Source: an uncultured Coriobacteriaceae bacterium (lineage in GTDB: Bacteria > Actinomycetota > Coriobacteriia > Coriobacteriales > Atopobiaceae). Taken from it: a stretch of DNA of 5,801 bases. Positions 1 to 5,801 of the stretch are shown here, piece by piece. Position 1 is the stretch's first letter, and the number at the start of each line of letters is the position of its first letter. The position numbers and the translations under genes were made by a program. The DNA lies in contig CANBCO010000031.1 in assembly GCA_947367165.1 (NCBI GenBank), positions 1-5,801 of the forward strand. The letters are read 5' to 3'. A model generated the notes under the pieces. That model ran no database searches and was not told the origin of the DNA. It saw nothing but the letters and a program-made list of their open reading frames with translations.

Positions 1-2025
1 TAGATATGACTCCCATGTATCGTCCAGTAACGCCTGCATTGCCTCGCCTTCAACGGTTTCTCGCACAAGTAACACGTCTGCCATCGTACGGATCTGCGAG
101 GCGTGCTCAGTCAATATTTTGTTCGCACGTGCAAAAGCCTCGTTCATAATACGAGCCACTTCTGCGTCAATTTTAGCTGCCGTTTGAGGAGAGTAATCTT
201 GCTTATCGGCAAAATCACGGCCGAGAAAAACTTCGTGCTGCGCTTCACCAAAGACCTGCACTCCCAAATCGTCACTCATGCCAAAACGTGTCACCATTTG
301 GCGTGCCAGTTTAGTTGCGCGCTCTAGATCGTTACTTGCTCCCGTTGTGATATCTGTACAGAAGAGTTTCTCGGCCACACGACCTCCCAAAAGCGTAGCA
401 ATCTGGTCTAGTAAGGCCTGTCTCGACTCTAAGAAACGGTCTTCTTCTGGAAGACTTAGCGTATAGCCAAGGGCTTGTCCCCGAGGAATAATAGTGATTT
501 TGTGAACTGGATCAGAGTTTTCAAGATAATGTCCTACCAGCGCATGCCCAGATTCGTGGTAAGCAATAATAGCACGCTCTTGCTGGGACACCACACGGCT
601 TTTTCGCTCAGGGCCTGCAATAACGCGTTCCATAGCCTCTTCAATCTCTGCCATGCCAATCTCTTTTTTGTTGCGCCTTGCGCTCAGAAGTGCTGCTTCA
701 TTCATAAGATTTGCAAGGTCAGCTCCGGTAAAACCAGGGGTGAGCTTTGCTAAGGCATCGTATTGAATATCGCTCGCTAACGGTTTATTTTTGCTATGGA
801 CTTTTAGTATGGCTTCTCGGCCACTTACGTCAGGCCTATCAACCGTAATCTGTCTATCAAAGCGGCCTGGGCGCAACAGGGCTGGATCTAGTACATCAGG
901 TCGGTTGGTAGCTGCAATTAAAATAACGGTGGCGTTTCCCTCAAAGCCATCCATCTCTACTAACAGCTGGTTAAGCGTCTGTTCGCGCTCGTCATGTCCG
1001 CCGCCAAGACCAGCTCCGCGCTGTCTTCCCACAGCGTCAATCTCGTCAATAAAAATGATAGCCGGCGCATTTGCTTTGGCCTGCTTAAAAAGGTCACGCA
1101 CGCGGCTTGCACCAACGCCAACAAACATCTCAACAAAATCAGATCCAGAGATGGAATAAAACGGCACGTTCGCCTCTCCTGCAACCGCTTTTGCAAGAAG
1201 CGTTTTACCTGTTCCTGGAGGGCCCATAAGCAGTACGCCATGAGGAATCTTTGCCCCCATCTTTTTAAAGCGGTTGGGCTTTACCAAAAAGTCACGAATC
1301 TCTTCAATCTCTTCTACTGCCTCATCAATACCTGCAACATCTTTAAACGTCACATCAGGCTTTTTTCCTTGTGTGGCCTGCTTTTTCACTTTGCCAAACT
1401 GCATGGCGTTTGCATTTTGCCCGGCAGCTTTATTCATGATGAAAACCATGGCCAAAATGAGCAGAAGCGTTGGCAAGAAGGTGATGAGTAAATTAAGACC
1501 AATGCTATCATTTGCCGTATCTACGGTATAGTTTACCTCGGGGTGGGCCGCCATAAGCTCATCTAAGTTATCGGCTCCTGCATACGTGCTCGTGTATTGC
1601 ACAAGCTGCGTCGCATCGTTAGTATCAGCACCAGAGCGCCAGTAATAGCCCGACAAATCGCCCGAATCCACCTTCCATGAGGCACTTTGCATCCGGCCTT
1701 CGTTCACAGCTGCTACAAAGGCACTAGTAGAAAGCGTATCTTTTGTTTGAGAGGAAAAAAGGCCGCCGCTTGTTTGCGTGGTTGTACTTCCAGATTGCTC
1801 ACTTTGGCTTTGCGAAGAATTTCCCAAAAAGCCAAACCCTTGTGTTGCCCAAAAGAAATAGCCAAAACACACAATCACAATTAAAAGATAGAGCAGCGTT
1901 GCTCGGCTTGGTCCTTTTCCTGGTTGTTTACCGCCACCACCAGGACTTTTCATCCCTGGCATAGAGACGTTTACTCGCTTTTTTGCATCGCTTTTTTTAG
2001 GCGTAGTGGTTTTTTTCTCGGCCAT
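1..2025 (-). CDS. ftsH: ATP-dependent zinc metalloprotease FtsH (C-terminus cut by window edge)
   Basis: This is a membrane-anchored AAA+ protease, in this family a hexamer that extracts and degrades misfolded membrane proteins and some short-lived cytoplasmic regulators. The frame is open for 675 codons from the ATG at 2023-2025 and runs off the left edge without a stop. In order: a Lys/Gly/Pro-rich cytoplasmic tail (1-42); a first membrane helix (about 43-60); an extracytoplasmic domain of about 110 residues; a second helix (about 175-197); an AAA+ module with Walker A GPPGTGKT (268-275), pore motif FVGVG (301-305), Walker B FIDEID (325-330) and Arg fingers in LRPGRFD (384-390); then the peptidase with HESGH (490-494) and the likely third zinc ligand Asp566 in SNDLERAT. 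All catalytic residues are present. It lies 12 bases after hpt. Its ribosome binding site is weak (AGAG), so translation may be coupled to hpt. The N-terminal tail is longer than the few residues seen in E. coli FtsH. Identification is essentially certain. Confidence 0.97.
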   Translation of the reverse strand, partial: MAEKKTTTPKKSDAKKRVNVSMPGMKSPGGGGKQPGKGPSRATLLYLLIVIVCFGYFFWATQGFGFLGNSSQSQSEQSGSTTTQTSGGLFSSQTKDTLSTSAFVAAVNEGRMQSASWKVDSGDLSGYYWRSGADTNDATQLVQYTSTYAGADNLDELMAAHPEVNYTVDTANDSIGLNLLITFLPTLLLILAMVFIMNKAAGQNANAMQFGKVKKQATQGKKPDVTFKDVAGIDEAVEEIEEIRDFLVKPNRFKKMGAKIPHGVLLMGPPGTGKTLLAKAVAGEANVPFYSISGSDFVEMFVGVGASRVRDLFKQAKANAPAIIFIDEIDAVGRQRGAGLGGGHDEREQTLNQLLVEMDGFEGNATVILIAATNRPDVLDPALLRPGRFDRQITVDRPDVSGREAILKVHSKNKPLASDIQYDALAKLTPGFTGADLANLMNEAALLSARRNKKEIGMAEIEEAMERVIAGPERKSRVVSQQERAIIAYHESGHALVGHYLENSDPVHKITIIPRGQALGYTLSLPEEDRFLESRQALLDQIATLLGGRVAEKLFCTDITTGASNDLERATKLARQMVTRFGMSDDLGVQVFGEAQHEVFLGRDFADKQDYSPQTAAKIDAEVARIMNEAFARANKILTEHASQIRTMADVLLVRETVEGEAMQALLDDTWESYL

Positions 2026-2037
2026 TCTGCTCGCTCT

Positions 2038-2589
2038 CTATTCGTAACAAGATTTTTTAAGTATACCCACATAAGGAAGGTTTCGATATAACTCGTCGTA
2101 ATCAAATCCATACCCTACCAAAAATTCATTGGGCGCATCTGCACCTATGTATTTTGGCTGCACATCTTTTGCGCGGTTAGGTACTTCTTTATTTAAAAAC
2201 GTAGCAATCTCTAACGACGCAGGATTTCGCTTAGTTAAAATCTTTTTTAAATAGGCAAGCGTGTTTCCGGTGTCGAGCAAATCTTCTACTAACACGATGT
2301 CTTTTCCTTCAATATTGGTGTTTAGGTCTTTTAAAATGCGCACCACTCCAGAAGAAGTTGTCCCAGATCCATAACTGGAAACTTCCATAAAATCAATTGA
2401 AAGCGGAAGGTCAATCTTTCTCATAAGATCTGCCATAAAAGGAGTAGCTCCCTTTAACACCGCAACAAGAGTTAGCTTTTTACCTGCATAATCATGTGTA
2501 ATCTTTGCACCCATATCACAAACAATAGTCGCAATCTCTTCTTCTGAAAGAACGAGACGCTCAATATCTGAATGAAGGTCTTGACTCAT
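2038..2589 (-). CDS. hpt: Hypoxanthine(-guanine) phosphoribosyltransferase
   Basis: A cytoplasmic purine salvage enzyme that joins hypoxanthine (usually also guanine) to PRPP, giving IMP or GMP and pyrophosphate. Its 183 residues are the normal bacterial length. Visible motifs are loop I with LKGA (45-48), which helps bind pyrophosphate; the flexible loop SSYGSGTTSSG (71-81), which closes over the active site; the PRPP-binding signature VLVEDLLDTGNTL (99-111) with Glu102, Asp103 and Asp106; Lys134 in FLNKE, equivalent to the base-contacting Lys of human HPRT; and FLVGYGFDY (156-164) with the base-stacking Phe156 and metal-linked Asp163. All key residues are present, so it should be active. 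The ATG start is supported by AAAGGAG seven bases upstream. It sits between tilS and ftsH, the usual order in many Gram-positive bacteria, and probably belongs to the same operon. Xanthine preference is unlikely given the HPRT-type motifs, but guanine versus hypoxanthine preference cannot be read from the sequence. Confidence 0.97.
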   Translation of the reverse strand: MSQDLHSDIERLVLSEEEIATIVCDMGAKITHDYAGKKLTLVAVLKGATPFMADLMRKIDLPLSIDFMEVSSYGSGTTSSGVVRILKDLNTNIEGKDIVLVEDLLDTGNTLAYLKKILTKRNPASLEIATFLNKEVPNRAKDVQPKYIGADAPNEFLVGYGFDYDELYRNLPYVGILKKSCYE

Positions 2590-2596
2590 CTGCGTA

Positions 2597-2603
2597 CTCC
2601 TTT
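2597..2603 (-). promoter_or_regulatory. Ribosome binding site of hpt
   Basis: The minus strand reads AAAGGAG, a near-perfect Shine-Dalgarno sequence, seven bases before the hpt ATG. It fixes the hpt start and is much stronger than the site in front of ftsH. Confidence 0.85.
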
Positions 2604-2631
2604 ATTGCCTAAGTATTCTATTGTGGCACAT

Positions 2632-2646
2632 GCAGAACTTTTCTGC
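2632..2646. repeat. Short perfect inverted repeat in the tilS-hpt gap
   Basis: GCAGAA and TTCTGC form a perfect 6-base inverted repeat around a 3-base centre, about 45 bases upstream of the hpt start. No run of T follows on either strand, so it does not look like an intrinsic terminator. It could be a small operator, an mRNA hairpin between the two cistrons, or chance. Function unknown. Confidence 0.35.
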
Positions 2647-2675
2647 CCGCGAGGTTTTAAAATCCCTGTAAACTT

Positions 2676-4145
2676 TCAGCCTTCTTTTTGGATAACTAAC
2701 AGGCTCGTGGTTTTCTCGGAAACTTTGGCTATCTCAGATTGACGCACGCCGAGAAGTGCTAAAACCTCCCCGTCTGGCTCCGTTTTTACTACCACCACGT
2801 CCTGGCTGAGTGCATCTGGAATGTGCGCCTCTCGCATCACACTAGAAACGCGCTTGCTATGTCCGTTCATGCCGTAAGGACGCATGCTATCGCCAGGCTG
2901 AGCATTTCCTATCCAAAGCCGTAAAGGCTTTCCAAGTGCTGCATAGTCAAAAAGCGCCGTAGGTTTTTTTAACAAAGCCGCCTTTTTTGCAAGATACAGC
3001 GGGTCTGCTCCTTTTGGAAGCGCTAAAATCTGGGCATATACCTCTGCGTTTAAAGAAACCGCTCTAAAGCCTGGAAGAGAAAGCCAACCTGCCTGAGCAG
3101 GAGAAAAAGTTGCTCTCGTAAGCGTAAGGTAGCCGTATGAGACCTCAGCAAAAAGCTCACCCGGAAGCGAAATGGTGCCTTTTTCCTTAGAAACGAGCTC
3201 TAATACAGCATCAATGTGACGACTTTCAAAACGCACGCGCGGGTCTTGTGCAAGCTTTGAAAACGCTCTTTTTAGCACGCGCCGCGCAAGCACAATATCG
3301 AGGGCATTCATTTTTTTTGCATCAAACGCAAGCACGTGATTGCCACTTTGCTTAAGAAGACCTGGCCAAATCTTAGTAACTACACCTTCTAGGTAAGCGT
3401 TTTCTTGCGCTAAGATTTCTGAGGTGCGAACAACGTTATCCACAGCATGCGCATCTCGCGTCTGAGCAGGGGATATAAGCGCATGGCGCACAAAGTTTCT
3501 AAAGTACGCTTGATCTCTGTTGGTCTCATCTTCACACCAAGACTCACCTTTGAGCCGCACATACTCGCAGTTTTGCTCATGTGTCACGTGAAGAAAAGGC
3601 CGCACGATGCGCCCTCGCCAAGTAGGAATAGCCGATAAACCCGCCGCACCTGACCCTGTAAGCGCCCGCATGAAAAAAGTTTCTGCCACGTCATCGGCGT
3701 TATGCGCAGTGAGAATGCGGACATCTTGCGGGCGCGTTTGGGTGGCTTTGGCAAGGCAGGAGGCGAGTTTCTCGGCAGCACCGTAGCGCAACTCGCGAGC
3801 GGCCGCTTCTAAGCCAATGCCGTGCTCTAAGGCATACGCTGGGGCAGGTACCTCGCGGACTGTACAGGAAATGCCGTAGCGTGCGCTAAGTTCTTCTACA
3901 AACTCTGCGTCTTCTTGGGCAGAAAGGCCTCGTATACCATGATTTACGTGTAACACGTGTAAGCGCTCTTTTGAGATTGCCTCGGGTGTTTTGCCTCGAG
4001 AAAGCGCAACCGGCACATGAGAGATAAGCCGCAAAAAAAGCGCGACCGAATCTGCTCCCCCAGAAACCAGAACGATTACAGGCGCAGTTTGCTCTTCTTT
4101 CAGCGTTTTTTCGCCTTTATGAAAGTAGCTATGCACTGATGGCAC
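2676..4145 (-). CDS. tilS: tRNA(Ile)-lysidine synthetase
   Basis: TilS converts C34 of the CAU-anticodon tRNA(Ile) to lysidine using ATP and lysine, so that the tRNA reads AUA as Ile and is charged with Ile rather than Met. It is normally essential. From the GTG at 4143-4145 the protein has 489 residues. The N-terminal PP-loop ATPase domain shows SGGADS (28-33), HVNHGIRG (66-73), LEAAARELRY (112-121), AHNADDVAET (147-156) and EDETNRDQAYFRN (205-217). A middle tRNA-binding region follows, then the C-terminal TilS domain with QPGDSMRPYGMNG (416-428). The length is that of full three-domain TilS. The frame allows an earlier GTG (4155-4157) and a later one (4134-4136). The AGGAG at 4150-4154 lies downstream of the first, four bases before the middle one and 13 before the last, so I chose the middle. 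The usual second His of AHHxDD is Asn here, a modest change. hpt follows after 86 bases, likely co-transcribed. Confidence 0.95.
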   Translation of the reverse strand: MPSVHSYFHKGEKTLKEEQTAPVIVLVSGGADSVALFLRLISHVPVALSRGKTPEAISKERLHVLHVNHGIRGLSAQEDAEFVEELSARYGISCTVREVPAPAYALEHGIGLEAAARELRYGAAEKLASCLAKATQTRPQDVRILTAHNADDVAETFFMRALTGSGAAGLSAIPTWRGRIVRPFLHVTHEQNCEYVRLKGESWCEDETNRDQAYFRNFVRHALISPAQTRDAHAVDNVVRTSEILAQENAYLEGVVTKIWPGLLKQSGNHVLAFDAKKMNALDIVLARRVLKRAFSKLAQDPRVRFESRHIDAVLELVSKEKGTISLPGELFAEVSYGYLTLTRATFSPAQAGWLSLPGFRAVSLNAEVYAQILALPKGADPLYLAKKAALLKKPTALFDYAALGKPLRLWIGNAQPGDSMRPYGMNGHSKRVSSVMREAHIPDALSQDVVVVKTEPDGEVLALLGVRQSEIAKVSEKTTSLLVIQKEG

Positions 4146-4149
4146 AATT

Positions 4150-4154
4150 CTCCT
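4150..4154 (-). promoter_or_regulatory. Ribosome binding site deciding the tilS start
   Basis: The minus strand reads AGGAG four bases before the GTG at 4143-4145. It rules against the upstream GTG at 4155-4157, which has no site at a usable distance: its nearest AAGGA is about 15 bases away. The spacing of four is somewhat short, so the GTG at 4134-4136 (spacing 13) is a less likely alternative. Confidence 0.6.
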
Positions 4155-4176
4155 CACACAGTGTTTCTAAAATCCT

Positions 4177-4188
4177 TTATTATAATAA
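4177..4188. promoter_or_regulatory. Palindromic divergent -10 region (tilS and the small plus-strand gene)
   Basis: TTATTATAATAA is a perfect 12-base palindrome in the only non-coding stretch between the divergent tilS and small plus-strand gene. It gives a consensus TATAAT at 4181-4186 on the plus strand and another at 4179-4184 on the minus strand, overlapping by four bases. Plus-strand transcription would start near 4193, just before the GGAGG of the small gene. Minus-strand transcription would start near 4172, leaving a leader of roughly 25-30 bases before tilS. Neither strand has a good TTGACA-like -35 at 16-18 bases, so one or both promoters may need an activator or be weak. The two polymerases could not bind at once. 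Confidence 0.55.
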
Positions 4189-4196
4189 TGAGTTTT

Positions 4197-4201
4197 GGAG
4201 G
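4197..4201 (+). promoter_or_regulatory. Ribosome binding site of the small membrane-anchored protein
   Basis: GGAGG lies five bases before the ATG at 4207-4209. The frame is also open from a TTG at 4195-4197, but that codon overlaps this site, so the ATG is the better start. Confidence 0.75.
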
Positions 4202-4206
4202 ATGAG

Positions 4207-4566
4207 ATGAGTGACACTTCGCCAAATAGGCCTTACGTACACCCCAAACGGTCCCGCATTTCACAAGAACCTGTCAATAGGATGGCAGAGGATGAAGCGG
4301 AAGCGTCTGGAACCTATGTCCATGACACCTCCTTCACAACAAAGGTTCCTTCTCGTCTCACACCCTCTTCTTACAGAAAAAGCCGTGTAGCTCAAGACAG
4401 ATTAAAAAAAGAGCTTCACTACGGCCAGTATTTAAGCGTACCAAAAGGCAACAGAGATCTTTTTAGCAAAAGCCCCAAAACAAGCAATCTACGTGCGGCC
4501 GTGCTCGTTGCTATTATCGCAGTTGTTTTACTTATCATCCTTATTCTTGTCATTGTTTTTGCTTAA
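4207..4566 (+). CDS. Small tail-anchored membrane protein of unknown function
   Basis: I do not recognise this 119-residue protein. Residues 1-95 are hydrophilic, rich in Ser, Thr, Lys and Arg, with an acidic patch at about 27-32 and no sign of enzymatic motifs; most of this part looks flexible. A conspicuous segment, GQYLSVPKGNRDLF (73-86), may be the conserved part. Residues 97-119 are one unbroken hydrophobic helix that ends at the stop codon, so the protein should be anchored by its tail with the N-terminal part in the cytoplasm. There is no signal peptide. It is transcribed divergently from tilS through an overlapping promoter, and its last 17 bases overlap the transporter gene on the other strand. 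The ATG with GGAGG five bases upstream, plus a consensus TATAAT, argue that it is a real gene. A role at the membrane as a scaffold or regulator is possible, but nothing shows which. Confidence 0.8.
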   Translation: MSDTSPNRPYVHPKRSRISQEPVNRMAEDEAEASGTYVHDTSFTTKVPSRLTPSSYRKSRVAQDRLKKELHYGQYLSVPKGNRDLFSKSPKTSNLRAAVLVAIIAVVLLIILILVIVFA

Positions 4567-5801
4567 CGCAGGAGTGCAAGCAAAACGGCATTCCTAAAAG
4601 GTATACCACGCAGCAGATTGCAATATATAAAGGCCCCGCCGAGAAAAACGCATATCCGCAAAAAGCAACTCCAACCAGGGCAGGAAGAGCCCCCGTTGGC
4701 TTTTTTTCTTGTATAGCAAGCTTTAGCAGATACGCTGCTGAAAGTAAGTAACACGGCATTGCAAGCACCGCTGCAATGGAAATGAGCTCAGTCCAGATGG
4801 TACCCGATAAAAAATGCGCCACCAGTATCAACGCTTGGCACAAGCAACTCGCAAGTAGACAGGAAAAAACAGGTGCACCGTTTGCATTGGTTTTCTTAAA
4901 ACAAGCGGGAAACAACTGGTCTTGTGCTGCCGAAAAAGGCATCTGGATAATCATTAACGTAAAGACTAGCCACGCAGCTAAAGCAGAGACGGCAACGCCT
5001 GCACACATGAGCGCAGCTGGAACGTAGAAGCTTTTCTCGGCAAGAAATGAAGCAGTAGAAGGCGTAGAAAGTGCGGCAAGATTTTGCTGTGTTTCTGAGC
5101 CAAACGGAAGAAGAGAAACGGCAATATAGAGCAGCAACACCAGCAAAAAGCCGGCAACGGTGGCTTTTCCTACAGCTTTTTGTGAGCTAGAAGAGGCAGA
5201 AATGACAACGGCGCCTTCAATTCCCAAAAAGGCAAACATTGAGATGGGCAAAACGCCGCTTACTTGAGTAGCCAAAGCTGGAGCATCGGGTGCTTGGGAC
5301 GCGCATGCCTCAGTCATAAAGGATGCTGGCACAAACAGCATAAGCGCAATCGCTATAAAGAGTAAAACTGGAATAAGCTTTGCCACCGTAGCTACCACAT
5401 TTATGCTTGCAGATGTCTTTGTGCCTTTTAGCATGAGAAAAAAGAGAGCCCAGCAAAGGCCAGAAGAAACTAACGTGCTGAGCCAGTTATTTCCGCCTTC
5501 AAACACACCAGGAATAAAAAAGTTTAAAGACGAGCAAATTAACACGCCATAGGCAGCACATGAAAACGTGTTGTACACCACGTAACTAAAGGCAACAAGT
5601 GCCCCAGGAAGCGAGCCAAATCCCGCATGAGCGTAGGTATAGATGCCATTGGTAAGCTCAGGCTTTACACGCGAAAGCGTCCTAAACGAGCACGCAATAC
5701 CCAGCATCCCAGCTCCAGTAATAAGCCACGCCACCATCTGAGCAACCGGGGAAGCAACCGAGGCCATATTTTGAGGCAGATTAAAAACGCCTCCCCCAAT
5801 C
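4550..5801 (-). CDS. APC-superfamily amino acid permease, arginine/ornithine antiporter (APA/ArcD) type, N-terminus cut by window edge
   Basis: An integral membrane amino acid transporter with the LeuT fold. The minus-strand frame stays open to the right edge, giving 416 complete codons up to the TGA at 4550-4552. The Met at 5765-5767 is internal, because the codons before it read IGGGVFNLPQN, the first-helix signature of the APA family, where the unwound helix holds the substrate. Only some 15-30 N-terminal residues are missing. About 12 hydrophobic helices can be seen. FLGIEGAVVIS (visible residues 191-201) followed by VGKATVAG (210-217) matches the helix-6 and helix-7 region of basic amino acid/polyamine antiporters, which swap arginine for ornithine or similar pairs. 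The expected total of about 430-445 residues is slightly short of the roughly 470 usual for the family, with a brief C-terminal tail (VKQKQ). The exact substrate cannot be read, so no symbol is given. No deiminase pathway gene is in view. Confidence 0.88.
   Translation of the reverse strand, partial: IGGGVFNLPQNMASVASPVAQMVAWLITGAGMLGIACSFRTLSRVKPELTNGIYTYAHAGFGSLPGALVAFSYVVYNTFSCAAYGVLICSSLNFFIPGVFEGGNNWLSTLVSSGLCWALFFLMLKGTKTSASINVVATVAKLIPVLLFIAIALMLFVPASFMTEACASQAPDAPALATQVSGVLPISMFAFLGIEGAVVISASSSSQKAVGKATVAGFLLVLLLYIAVSLLPFGSETQQNLAALSTPSTASFLAEKSFYVPAALMCAGVAVSALAAWLVFTLMIIQMPFSAAQDQLFPACFKKTNANGAPVFSCLLASCLCQALILVAHFLSGTIWTELISIAAVLAMPCYLLSAAYLLKLAIQEKKPTGALPALVGVAFCGYAFFSAGPLYIAICCVVYLLGMPFCLHSCVKQKQ
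4685..4710 (+). terminator. Possible intrinsic terminator for the small plus-strand gene, inside the transporter gene
   Basis: On the plus strand AGCC (4688-4691) pairs with GGCT (4698-4701) around a six-base loop, extendable outward by G-U and two A-U pairs, and is followed by a T-rich tract to 4710. It lies about 120 bases after the stop of the small gene and is the first hairpin with a T run in that direction. The stem is short, and the T run is also antisense to Lys codons of the transporter, so chance is a real alternative. Confidence 0.3.

Noticed and set aside
960..1241. A 93-codon minus-strand frame inside ftsH
   Set aside because: It is an out-of-frame shadow of the Walker A to Walker B region of ftsH, whose own frame is unmistakable.
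475..1531. Several open frames on the plus strand opposite ftsH (for example 475-753, 791-1159, 994-1491)
   Set aside because: They lie opposite the well-conserved AAA+ and protease domains of ftsH, lack ribosome binding sites I can see, and their proteins look like reverse-strand shadows with no recognisable motif.
2615..2620. TAGAAT on the minus strand as a -10 box for a separate hpt promoter
   Set aside because: It matches TATAAT at five of six positions, but at 16, 17 or 18 bases upstream there is only an A-rich sequence with no resemblance to TTGACA. The tilS-hpt gap is short enough for co-transcription, so I do not annotate it.
4195..4206. TTG at 4195-4197 as the start of the small plus-strand gene
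   Set aside because: The codon overlaps the GGAGG ribosome binding site and would leave almost no leader after the predicted transcript start; the ATG at 4207 fits both signals.
4776..5027. An 83-codon plus-strand frame opposite the transporter
   Set aside because: It covers membrane helices of the transporter on the other strand, has no convincing ribosome binding site, and its product has no coherent features.
1..5801. CRISPR array, insertion sequence, phage, toxin-antitoxin or defence genes, tRNA or rRNA
   Set aside because: I saw no spaced direct repeats, transposase or integrase motifs, cloverleaf sequences or rRNA segments; nearly every base is in a housekeeping gene, the transporter or the small membrane protein.

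Overview
The window holds ordinary bacterial housekeeping DNA of moderate GC (mid-40s percent by eye), densely coded and mostly on the minus strand. The gene order tilS-hpt-ftsH is widely conserved in Gram-positive bacteria. The GC level, the long basic N-terminal tail on FtsH and the sequence style of the proteins fit a Coriobacteriia member of the Atopobium/Lancefieldella/Olsenella type. That placement is an inference from memory, not a search result.

From left to right: (1) 1-2025, minus strand, ftsH, the membrane-bound AAA+ zinc protease, cut at its C-terminus by the left edge. (2) 2038-2589, minus strand, hpt, hypoxanthine phosphoribosyltransferase, only 12 bases upstream of ftsH. (3) 2590-2675, an 86-base gap with a strong ribosome binding site for hpt and a short perfect inverted repeat. 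(4) 2676-4145, minus strand, tilS, tRNA(Ile) lysidine synthetase, with a GTG start. (5) About 4146-4206, a compact divergent control region built around a 12-base palindrome that supplies a TATAAT on each strand. (6) 4207-4566, plus strand, a 119-residue protein of unknown function with a C-terminal membrane anchor. (7) 4550-5801, minus strand, an APC-superfamily amino acid transporter of the arginine/ornithine antiporter (APA/ArcD) type, cut near its N-terminus by the right edge. Its 3' end overlaps that of the small gene by 17 bases.

tilS, hpt and ftsH are probably transcribed together from the promoter at about 4180. They link translation fidelity (AUA decoding), purine salvage and membrane protein quality control. 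The small plus-strand gene shares that control region in the opposite direction and runs tail-to-tail into the transporter. No RNA gene, CRISPR array, insertion sequence or phage feature is visible, and no gene-free stretch exceeds 100 bases. I found no convincing new biological system. The most interesting items are the small tail-anchored protein, its shared palindromic promoter and its overlap with the transporter.
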